Assembly (NCBI GenBank): GCA_004560045.1
Contig: SFWF01000048.1
Coordinates: forward strand, 1 to 20,782
Length of the DNA: 20,782 nt
Reading direction: 5' to 3'
From: a bacterium
GTDB taxonomy: Bacteria; Bacillota; Clostridia; Oscillospirales; Acutalibacteraceae
This document shows, piece after piece, positions 9,101 to 14,625 of this stretch. The position numbers were made by a program, and so were the translations under genes. Under the pieces are notes generated by a model. That model worked only from the letters and a program-made list of their open reading frames with translations. It was not told the DNA's origin and searched no databases. Position 1 is the first letter of the stretch, and every line of letters begins with the position of its first letter.

Positions 9101-9378
9101 ATTCGGCCAAGGGAGCAAACGCGGCCGATAATATGCCCGAGCTTTTCGGAGAGAATACCGTCTGGTATGCATCTACCTCTAACAAGTATCCTCAGCTCAG
9201 AGCTTGGGGCGCCGCCCATAACGATATCGATAAGAGCGGTATAGCCAAAGACGCAGGCGATTTTGCTGCCCTTCGTCTTATCATTATCGGCTCAAAGTCG
9301 ACTGCCGACTATGAATGGACCAATATCGACAAAAATGCAGACGTAGATATCTGCGATCTCGTCCTCCTTTCAAAATAA
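6157..9378 (+). CDS. Large secreted multidomain protein with dockerin-like C-terminus
   Basis: A 1073-residue exported protein. The signal peptide is about residues 1-32 (KLLTCILAVTLLLS, probable cut after SVAVA). Three diverged repeats of about 200-230 residues follow (about 40-250, 253-486, 492-696). Each opens with a xxYxDY element and contains blocks such as GYFYFVNMNGELI, GHVYYLTFDQNGK and NTVYWTDPNGKLI, suggesting LamG/concanavalin-like beta-sandwiches. Residues about 697-1020 look like a right-handed beta-helix (GTFKGTLDGNGYAIHGI, then G-rich strands). The C-terminus resembles a type I dockerin: a degenerate first loop (DIDKSG...DFAALR) and a good second calcium loop NIDKNADVDICD (1056-1067). 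Role is probably glycan binding or surface display; no catalytic motif was recognised. The ATG at 6157 has AAAGGAAGA upstream and lies after the promoter. Confidence 0.8.
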   Translation: MKNTITKLLTCILAVTLLLSCVIVPQSVAVAESVREDTLFSKALLSELGIAPDELIFKKDYTVYEGGNTSAMEGWSGDTGALSVSSVTPAGADTAVNGLQFYSPSGNAFVNYQLPTDNFLLKLDMYTMGENGGNWDVKILNSNGNLAYSMTIPAYNRTYDDQASKNLFSVKNYIGDGDTYPSATGYTLSVQHTNLAMELVCYNGYFYFVNMNGELICCMPSRTDVSKTYQLQLRSWAAGAVITKMSLTGLTAAEDSFASSIGAKVDGTAFYADYRGYRTDDNGETTYKTDFSATSGTVTISETTPYNKTSKVTGLNVSNGTGSAFAEIDFKAVDYVAKVSYVHSAHHGGYSSVAIRDEAGVYNAQISLPFSNRNSDEWHSNLLAYKNNINLRTTAKQDFGGTTKYTVGTDVMNFCNTDARETRNIEATIYIYSYKGHVYYLTFDQNGKQVLLHKNVACAEKGLNRTLRLFANWGGIVVKSVHVQTLSPNNSVENLFADTLGAETGNTLVYKDYTVNGAEKGSWTEGKIDTAAPVGSAVMETYKQQDKAEPSLYVQNDGGTLCSYYDLTADNFVAKVTFLEERGRNAFVHIGVADSEKTALSFVKFPGSGRPTEVSKNQVHFKNQAWLTLDKKLYDLSVTGNPFTLYIFCFGNTVYWTDPNGKLIYSESFTAESGRKLYIAGDYTGIDLLNLQVKELSSVYAGGNGSDAAPFIIENADQLYRAVGSFGGGKHYVLANDIYLNDVDAINWNNGSVIKEGYEPREWFHNAGGNTSFYVGSDGVTTGTFKGTLDGNGYAIHGIWYPSDSVYGVVGLLPDTNETTVKNLVLSHSFVRGYPKIGAISSRSLNGVFENVLIDETVTVQHTGIWTNSFSAGAFVGMSETGGRLTFKNCATYATVDNYGDGRNCGLVGSTWTYTVIEAENCICIGTIPFCGDSNGGTQTMAKVAERFIHTNVYSDVEYNCSIGCTDGTYTGIVFGTLASADSAKGANAADNMPELFGENTVWYASTSNKYPQLRAWGAAHNDIDKSGIAKDAGDFAALRLIIIGSKSTADYEWTNIDKNADVDICDLVLLSK

Positions 9379-9383
9379 AACTT

Positions 9384-9411
9384 AAATCCCCGCCTACGGT
9401 GGGGATTTTTT
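9384..9411 (+). terminator. Rho-independent terminator
   Basis: Stem AAATCCCCGCC (9384-9394), loop TAC, complement to 9408 with one G-T pair, ending in six T (9406-9411). It directly follows the large secreted protein gene. Confidence 0.85.
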
Positions 9412-9671
9412 GAAATATGGCCATTATCGAATAACAAACCTGCTCGGGTCGTTGAAGGTCTCGTTGCGACTCGTTCCTCTAGCCGGAGACGGCCCCCTTT
9501 TGTCCTTCGGACATTTCCCCCTCCAAGGGGAATTACACTCGGCGGCTCTGACGACGCACTGTGTCGTCATTCACTACCGCCTCGATCACCGACCCCTACA
9601 TGGTGCCGCCGTGAGAAACTGCAAATTTGCTTAAAACTTTTCGGCTTTTTTCTTCCCCTGCAATATTTCTA
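9412..9671. repeat. Non-coding, repeat-rich intergenic region
   Basis: No credible gene. It holds a small hairpin TGTCC-TTCG-GGACA-type loop near 9501-9513, a 47-bp element (9538-9584) that recurs exactly at 14274-14320, a reversed TGTAGGGG box (9600..9593), and the palindrome GCAAATTTGC (9621-9630). A 74-codon frame crossing it is derived from the repeat. Confidence 0.6.
9538..9584 (+). repeat. 47-bp interspersed repeat, copy 1
   Basis: Identical over 47 bases, in the same orientation, to 14274-14320. It contains an inner inverted repeat GACGAC...GTCGTC and outer arms GGCGG...CCGCC, so it can fold into a hairpin. It is intergenic and behaves like a REP- or MITE-type element. Confidence 0.85.
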
Positions 9672-9700
9672 TTGAATCGGAATAAAAAATATGGTATGAT
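9672..9700 (+). promoter_or_regulatory. Extended -10 sigma-A promoter of the RRXRR-like gene
   Basis: TTGAAT (9672-9677), 17-nt spacer, TATGAT (9695-9700) with the extended element TGG just before it. Leader of about 55 nt to the ATG at 9763. Confidence 0.65.
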
Positions 9701-9762
9701 AAACTTGTGAACGGGGACGGCACCCATAACAAAAAACAGCATCACACATTTACAATAAGGGG

Positions 9763-10353
9763 ATGATACCCATCGAAAAAAACGTTATTGTTGTAGATGA
9801 AAACGGAAACGAATATGAGGCGACCTACCCGAAAAGGGCAAAAGGTCTTGTTAAAAACGGCAGGGCACGCTTCATAGATGAAAATACTATATGCCTTGCG
9901 TGTCCGCCGAATAATACGGAGGACAAAAATATGTCAGAAAATAAAAAAACAGATTCTACCATTAACAAAACTTCAAACGAAATTGCTGATGTTAAGGCCG
10001 AACTACCTTCGGAAAAGTTAACCATTGATTACATATTGAGTAAACTGGAAGAAATATCGGTCGGTCAGGCCTTTGCTACCGATGCTATTTTAGAACTCGG
10101 TAAAATGAAATCTGGCGGACCGGGCGACGTGGGAACTCAGGAACAAGCCAAAGCAGTAGGCGAGATCATCAAAGCGAGAGAGGAAACAAATCAGAAACTG
10201 ATCGCTCTTTACGAAAAGATGTATGACGACCTTAAGCCAAAGCAGGATTCCTTAAAAGTGATGGCTATGAAGGCTTTAGAAAGGGCCGCCGATGACAATG
10301 GAAGGCTTGCCGGTGTTTCCGATATACTGGATACCATCAGAGATTTAGATTAA
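9763..10353 (+). CDS. Small protein with RRXRR/PLMP-like N-terminus and helical C-terminus
   Basis: A 196-residue protein of unknown function. The first ~48 residues (VIVVDENGNEYEATYPKRA, then KGLVKNGRARFIDENTI) follow the pattern of the RRXRR module: V-x-V-x-D-x-x-G, then P-x-R-A, then L-x-x-x-G-R-A. In IscB-type proteins this module (PLMP domain) precedes RuvC and HNH parts; neither is present here. A polar linker (50-80) leads into a charged helical region (about 85-196) that may form a coiled coil. AAGGGG (9757-9762) touches the ATG, too close for normal use, so the true start may be a near-cognate codon a few residues in. Monocistronic with its own promoter and terminator. Assignment of the domain rests on motif likeness only. 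Confidence 0.75.
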   Translation: MIPIEKNVIVVDENGNEYEATYPKRAKGLVKNGRARFIDENTICLACPPNNTEDKNMSENKKTDSTINKTSNEIADVKAELPSEKLTIDYILSKLEEISVGQAFATDAILELGKMKSGGPGDVGTQEQAKAVGEIIKAREETNQKLIALYEKMYDDLKPKQDSLKVMAMKALERAADDNGRLAGVSDILDTIRDLD

Positions 10354-10354
10354 C

Positions 10355-10400
10355 AAAAACCTGCCGTGGAGTACAGTCCGAACTCCACGGCAGGTTTTTT
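10355..10400. terminator. Strong bidirectional terminator
   Basis: A stem of 16-18 bp centred on AAACCTGCCGTGGAGT (10357-10372) with its complement at 10382-10397 and a 9-nt loop, ending in six T. It lies between the convergent RRXRR-like and glycyl radical enzyme genes. Confidence 0.9.
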
Positions 10401-10480
10401 ATAGTAGGGTCGCTTGCGCGCGGCAACCGTTAGACACCAAAGCTCCAATAAATCTTCACGGCGAGCGTAGGGGAGCCTCC

Positions 10481-12742
10481 TTAACTATTATAAAAATTCC
10501 TCGTAAGAACCTCCTGCTGCCACTCGGGAGAAAGGGCGGTGAAACGTGCCGAGAAGCCGCAAACGCGAACGATAAGGTTCTGATAATTCTCGGGATGCTT
10601 CTGCGCGTCCAGTAGCTGCTCCTTGGTCACGCAGTTAAGCTGCAGACACATAATCGACGAGCTTGCAACCGCGCGGAGGAAGGCCTCACAAATATCGAGG
10701 TCTACCTTATCGGCAGGAAGTATTACGTTCACAACATTGTTACCTGCCATGGTGGAAGGATCGAGCCCGCGAAGAGAAGCGATAACGTCGGTGGAAGAAT
10801 CGATCTTCTTAAGTCGCGAGGGGGAGAGCCCCTGAGCAAAATAGTCGCCGGAGCGCCTTCCGTCGGGGGTAGCGAGGGTCTTTTCTCCCCACCAACGAAT
10901 TTCGGTGTAGGTAAGGTGTCCCATGTGGACTTTGCCGCCGTAGGTGCCCTCAAGAGAGGCGCAAATATCGTAAAGATCGTTATTAAATCGGTTCGCAAGG
11001 GCGGTGGATTCCTCCTTGCCGTCGCCCCAGCCCGAGCATTTCGTTGCGGCAATTCTAAGCTCCTCTGCGCCCTCCCAGTTAGCCCTGACGGCACCGAGAT
11101 ATTCCTCTAAGGTGACCGTTTTTTTATCAAAAACGAGGGTCTTTACGGCCATAAGGGAGTCGACGATATTTGGGAGCCCGAAGAAGGTCAGATAATCGTC
11201 CTTATATTTGGCTCTAACCTTTGTATAATCGGCTTTGCGCTCGATTCCGCCCTCAAGGGAAGCGGTGAAAATGGGGAGCACGGTAACCTTGTGCCAGACG
11301 TGAGCACCCTTTTTCGTGATGTTTATACGCTCGGTAATAAGCCGTCTGCAGTTTTCTACGAGCCTTCCGTAAAAGTCCTCAAAATCCTTTGCATCGTCGA
11401 AGGTCAAAAACTCGATTCCAACCTTCTCCATCTTGTCAAAGCGTCTGTGCAGACCGAATTCAAAGGACTTCATCAGGTTAACGTAGTTTCCGTGGTCATA
11501 CTTTTCGGTGCCTACCGAACAAAGTCCCCAACAGCCCGTGACCTGAAGCTCTCTTGCCTCTTCGATAGGTCTGCCCGAGCGGACTATTGCGGGAATGGTG
11601 GCGTCGTCGTTCTGATAAAGAATGGAGGAGGTGCCTGCGACGACGGCCCTGTTTGCCTCGTCAAGATATTCCTTAGGTGACTCGGCCGAAAAACGGCAGG
11701 TAATTTTCGGGAAGATGATGTTTTCTTCACGGGTTGCCACCAAAAACATTTTGGTAAGGTCGTTATAGAGAGGTCTGCCATCGTCGTCACAGCCGCCGAT
11801 GGTGTAGGTGTTTTCAAGCTCGTGGTCGGCGTAGTTCACCATCTTCATATCGTGGTCGTAGTGGCAGTCCCAAAGCAGTAAGAACTTTGCGATGAGGTCG
11901 TAGGCCTCCTCCTTTGTAAGTCTGCCCTCGGCAATATCCTTTTGGTATAAAGGGAAAAGGTCCTTGTCGGGGCGGCCGAAGGTGTTGGGGCCGACCCCTT
12001 CGAGACTACCGAAGGCCTTTCGCAAAAATGCGAGGGTACAAAGTCCTTCTTTAAGGGTAGAGGGAGCCTCCCAGGGAACCCTTCTTGCCGTTTCGCTTAT
12101 AAAGCGGAGGTTGGCTTTAGCCTCCTCGTCGGTCTCGTTTTCCAGCATTTTGTCGGCCTTTTCGGCAAACTTTTCGGCAATTCGCTTTATGCAAAGCATA
12201 CTGTTCATAACCGAGCGGAGAAACTCCTCTTCCTCGGTGTCTTTAGCGGTAGGTATAAGCTCCTCGGCCTTTTTATAAAGGGAAACGAGACCTCCCTCTA
12301 AGAAGGGACGGCTGTTAAAATTAAAGTGCTGAACGTTGTCGTTATATGCGCCGCAGATAAGGTATAGAATTTCGGAGCCCTGGGCGCGGCGCCTCTTATA
12401 AAGCTCGGGGTCCTGGTCGATATAGATCTGCTGATTTCTGCGGACGACCCAGCCTCCTGCCTGAGCAAAGTTTCCGCCCTTGGCCCACCAGCTGCCGTCG
12501 CTTATGGAATTGAGGGCCCCCATTTCACAGTAGAAGGGGAGGGTCGTAAAAATTTTCGGATCGAAAAGCTCGGTGATGACCTGCTCCTGAAGCATTACCT
12601 GTGCTGTTACCGACATATCTTCGGTTACTCTTTTATCCATCTCTTTAAAGCATTTTTCCGCAAAGGCCTTTACGGGCTCGTTCCTGAAATTTCCGTCCTG
12701 ATAAAAAGCGGAAACCTCTTTTCTTAAATTCTCGAATGCCAT
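10481..12742 (-). CDS. Glycyl radical enzyme (pyruvate formate-lyase-like), unusual active site
   Basis: A 753-residue member of the glycyl radical enzyme family, normally oxygen-sensitive cytoplasmic enzymes activated by a radical SAM partner. The glycyl radical loop is RVCGFSARF with G729 as the radical site. The substrate-radical Cys is C404 in VTGCWGLCS, and TPDGRRSGDYFAQGLSP (625-641) is the conserved segment before the Gly domain. Odd: diol/choline/decarboxylase-type enzymes have GCxE with a catalytic Glu two residues after the Cys; here that place is G406, and pyruvate formate-lyase's Cys-Cys pair is absent too. A second Cys, C408, is near. The reaction cannot be named. Start ATG at 12742 has AAAGGAG (12758..12752). 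No activase gene lies in the window, so it must be supplied elsewhere. Divergent from an AraC regulator. Confidence 0.85.
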   Translation of the reverse strand: MAFENLRKEVSAFYQDGNFRNEPVKAFAEKCFKEMDKRVTEDMSVTAQVMLQEQVITELFDPKIFTTLPFYCEMGALNSISDGSWWAKGGNFAQAGGWVVRRNQQIYIDQDPELYKRRRAQGSEILYLICGAYNDNVQHFNFNSRPFLEGGLVSLYKKAEELIPTAKDTEEEEFLRSVMNSMLCIKRIAEKFAEKADKMLENETDEEAKANLRFISETARRVPWEAPSTLKEGLCTLAFLRKAFGSLEGVGPNTFGRPDKDLFPLYQKDIAEGRLTKEEAYDLIAKFLLLWDCHYDHDMKMVNYADHELENTYTIGGCDDDGRPLYNDLTKMFLVATREENIIFPKITCRFSAESPKEYLDEANRAVVAGTSSILYQNDDATIPAIVRSGRPIEEARELQVTGCWGLCSVGTEKYDHGNYVNLMKSFEFGLHRRFDKMEKVGIEFLTFDDAKDFEDFYGRLVENCRRLITERINITKKGAHVWHKVTVLPIFTASLEGGIERKADYTKVRAKYKDDYLTFFGLPNIVDSLMAVKTLVFDKKTVTLEEYLGAVRANWEGAEELRIAATKCSGWGDGKEESTALANRFNNDLYDICASLEGTYGGKVHMGHLTYTEIRWWGEKTLATPDGRRSGDYFAQGLSPSRLKKIDSSTDVIASLRGLDPSTMAGNNVVNVILPADKVDLDICEAFLRAVASSSIMCLQLNCVTKEQLLDAQKHPENYQNLIVRVCGFSARFTALSPEWQQEVLTRNFYNS

Positions 12743-12764
12743 AAGTATCAGCTCCTTTGCCCTC

Positions 12765-12792
12765 AGTATATCAAAAGCTGTCTTTAAATCAA
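12765..12792 (-). promoter_or_regulatory. Promoter of the glycyl radical enzyme gene
   Basis: Minus strand TTGATT (12792..12787), 16-nt spacer, TATACT (12770..12765). The leader of about 15 nt contains the ribosome binding site. Confidence 0.5.
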
Positions 12793-12799
12793 TGCAAAC

Positions 12800-12833
12800 A
12801 AAGGAAAATTTGTAAAAAAAGGAAATTTCCTTT
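12800..12833. promoter_or_regulatory. Tandem AAAGGAAA sites with a 16-bp palindrome, candidate AraC operator
   Basis: AAAGGAAAATTT (12800-12811) is followed, 18 bp start to start, by the perfect palindrome AAAGGAAATTTCCTTT (12818-12833). They lie between the divergent promoters of the glycyl radical enzyme and the AraC regulator, where direct-repeat AraC sites are expected. Confidence 0.4.
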
Positions 12834-12844
12834 GAGTTTTTAAT

Positions 12845-12872
12845 TTGACTTTTTGAAAAGAACCTATATAAT
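12845..12872 (+). promoter_or_regulatory. Sigma-A promoter of the second araC-type gene
   Basis: TTGACT (12845-12850), 16-nt spacer, TATAAT (12867-12872). The transcript leader is only about 10 nt and holds GAGGTGAT (12879-12886). Confidence 0.65.
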
Positions 12873-12889
12873 AAAAGCGAGGTGATACT

Positions 12890-13642
12890 ATGCCCTTTTC
12901 AAGTTTCAGGGTCAAAAGCATCGAATACGTTATCCGCTTTTCCTCGGCGCAGAAGCGCTTTGAAAGCAGGAATAAGCAGAGTCATATAATCGGGCTTAAA
13001 TGCTCGGGCAACGCTACCCATACTCTATCTGACCGAAAAATGCGCTTAAACGCGGGGGATGTATACTTTTTAAACAGGGCGGAAGACTATATCGTCGATC
13101 AGATCTACCCCGGTATGTCCTTTTCGGTACATTTTACGACCTACGAGCCCATAGAGCTTAAAGGCTTTTCAATTCCCGCAGGCGATACCGCCGCCGTTTT
13201 AAACCTTCTCGAAAGGATAGAGCGAAGCTACCTGAAAAAAGGCACTAACGCCGAAAGCCTCTATCTTTTATATAAGCTTTTCGCCCTTTTCGGCGAGATA
13301 TACGGCCGAAAATATCACCCGACCGATAAAAAGCTTATGGACGCTAAGGAATATATGAATTTGCATTTTAAGGATAAAGACTGTGTAGACCGAGCCGTGG
13401 AGCTTTACGGTATTTCCCGCCGACGCTTCTGCGACCTTTTTAAAGCCGCATACAGCGTGACCCCCAACCGATATCTGACACTTAAAAAGATCGAGCTTGC
13501 CAAAAGCCTGCTTGCAGGCGGCGAGCTTACCGTAGAGGAAACGGGGGAGCTTTGCGGCTTTTCCGACGTATATTATTTCAGCAAGACCTTCAAAAAAGAA
13601 ACCGGCCTCACCCCGACCGATTATAAAAAGAACCGACCGTAG
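12890..13642 (+). CDS. AraC-family transcriptional regulator, probable controller of the glycyl radical enzyme
   Basis: A 250-residue AraC-type regulator. The N-terminal part (about 30-85) fits a cupin sensor (MRLNAGDVYFLNRAEDY). Two helix-turn-helix units follow: about 165-186 (CVDRAVELYGISRRRFCDLF) and about 213-235 (TVEETGELCGFSDVYYFSKTF), closing with GLTPTDYKK. The ATG has GAGGTGAT 3 nt upstream and a promoter at 12845-12872. It is divergent from the glycyl radical enzyme with a shared 147-bp control region carrying tandem AAAGGAAA sites, so local control of that enzyme is likely. Odd: the stop codon TAG (13640-13642) lies inside a GTAGGGGA box of the kind that recurs in nearby intergenic repeats, so a repeat insertion may have set the C-terminus. 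Confidence 0.9.
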   Translation: MPFSSFRVKSIEYVIRFSSAQKRFESRNKQSHIIGLKCSGNATHTLSDRKMRLNAGDVYFLNRAEDYIVDQIYPGMSFSVHFTTYEPIELKGFSIPAGDTAAVLNLLERIERSYLKKGTNAESLYLLYKLFALFGEIYGRKYHPTDKKLMDAKEYMNLHFKDKDCVDRAVELYGISRRRFCDLFKAAYSVTPNRYLTLKKIELAKSLLAGGELTVEETGELCGFSDVYYFSKTFKKETGLTPTDYKKNRP

Positions 13643-13667
13643 GGGAACTATGATTAGGGGTAAAATT

Positions 13668-13701
13668 AGAGGAAATGTATCTGATTAGGTACATTTCCTC
13701 T
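13668..13701 (+). terminator. Rho-independent terminator
   Basis: Twelve-base-pair stem AGAGGAAATGTA (13668-13679) with its complement at 13690-13701, a 10-nt loop, then a T-rich tail. It ends the second araC-type gene. Confidence 0.75.
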
Positions 13702-14373
13702 TTGTTTTTGTAAAATTTTACGGTTGCAGTTGTAGGGGAGGGGTGCGGGTGTCCGGTGGACACCTCTGCGAAGCAGAAGCAACGACCGAGGCGACAGCCG
13801 AGACCTCTACTCCTCCCGTGAGATATCGCAAATTTGTAAAAGACTATTCGGCTATATGTGTAGGGGATGGCGTCCCCGACATCCCGGGCGGGACTTATTG
13901 TTTAATTAAATATAGATTGTATGTTATCCCGTCCAGATTTGCGATATAGGTTTCCCTCATCCACCACTACGCGGTCCCCCTTCCCCCAAGGGAAGGCCGA
14001 CGGATACCGATATCTTACGGTCGGGCTTACCCGTTTTATCTTTTCTCTAAATATGATTAGCGTATGGGTGGCGGCGGCTCGCCGCGAAGGCCGACGGATA
14101 CCGAAGCAATATATCGGGAGGTTGTAGGGGAGGGGCAAGTCCCGCCCGCAACAGAATAGCGGATAGATAATTGCGATACGGGTAAAACAGAAAAACAACG
14201 CCGCCGTGTTTCTTTTATAAAAAACAAGTTTGCGAGCGGGAGGAGCAAGTTCTCGCGCTGCGGTGCTCGGTCTCTCGGCGGCTCTGACGACGCACTGTGT
14301 CGTCATTCACTACCGCCTCGTGCGCTTCGCTTTCCCTCCCCTACGCTCTCAATAAATCCCTAACCGCACCCGC
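13702..14373. repeat. Non-coding cluster of short interspersed repeats
   Basis: About 670 bases without a credible gene. Three hairpin-forming elements start TGTAGGGGA at 13731, 13859 and 14123; a reversed copy lies at 14334-14348. Also present are an exact 19-bp direct repeat (13992-14010 and 14086-14104), an inverted pair around GATATCGCAAATTTG (about 13820-13836 and 13932-13947), and the second 47-bp repeat. Frames crossing it (for example 13902-14306 minus) are low-complexity and lack ribosome binding sites. Confidence 0.6.
14274..14320 (+). repeat. 47-bp interspersed repeat, copy 2
   Basis: Exact match, same orientation, to 9538-9584. It is followed by a reversed GTAGGGG box at 14334-14347. 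An internally deleted, reversed relative seems to lie at 13787-13802 (CGAGGCGACAGCCGAG). Confidence 0.85.
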
Positions 14374-14374
14374 C

Positions 14375-14395
14375 TTAAGCTTTTTTATCCGACAT
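14375..14395 (-). other. Six-codon start remnant (MSDKKA) with good ribosome binding site
   Basis: AGGAGA (14409..14404) is 8 nt from an ATG that stops after six codons, just where GC-rich repeat sequence begins. It looks like the 5' stub of a gene cut by a repeat insertion, though a chance arrangement is possible. Confidence 0.3.
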
Positions 14396-14446
14396 AATTC
14401 TGATCTCCTGTAAATTACGTCGATGATATCATATTTTTTGAAGCTT

Positions 14447-14605
14447 TCAACCGCTGTCGGAGTTTTTCTGAAGCTCGGAAAGACGTCTCAGAATATTGCC
14501 CTTTATCTGCTTAGCCTTCTCCTCGGATAACGCGTTATTCTGCTTATCCTCAAGAAAAATATAGTATAGGTTGAAATGCTCCTTGTCGCAGGGGACTTTT
14601 ATCAT
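14447..14605 (-). CDS. Small 52-residue hypothetical protein
   Basis: Reads MIKVPCDKEHFNLYYIFLED and ends LRRLSELQKNSDSG. The ATG at 14605 has GGAGGA 6 nt upstream and comes only 20 nt after the stop of the transglutaminase-like lipoprotein gene, so it could be the last gene of that operon. It is charged, has no signal peptide or membrane segment, and is probably helical in its second half. No family recognised. A different reading frame continues past it (see the rejected items), so the 3' end of this locus may be eroded. Confidence 0.5.
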   Translation of the reverse strand: MIKVPCDKEHFNLYYIFLEDKQNNALSEEKAKQIKGNILRRLSELQKNSDSG

Positions 14606-14625
14606 AGGCATTCCTCCCGACGTTA

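Noticed and set aside
9410..9634. A 74-codon plus-strand frame (contains TTHCVVIHYR)
   Set aside because: It crosses the 47-bp repeat and the terminator tail, lacks a ribosome binding site and has low-complexity composition; it is repeat-derived.
13902..14306. A 134-codon minus-strand frame beginning MTTQCVVRAAE
   Set aside because: It starts inside the 47-bp repeat and reads through several hairpin elements; no ribosome binding site and no protein-like pattern.
14341..14487. A 48-codon minus-strand frame (includes ESFKKYDIIDVIYRRSELCRIK)
   Set aside because: It looks somewhat protein-like but has no ATG, GTG or TTG start at its head and follows a TGA directly. It may be a remnant; not enough to call a gene.
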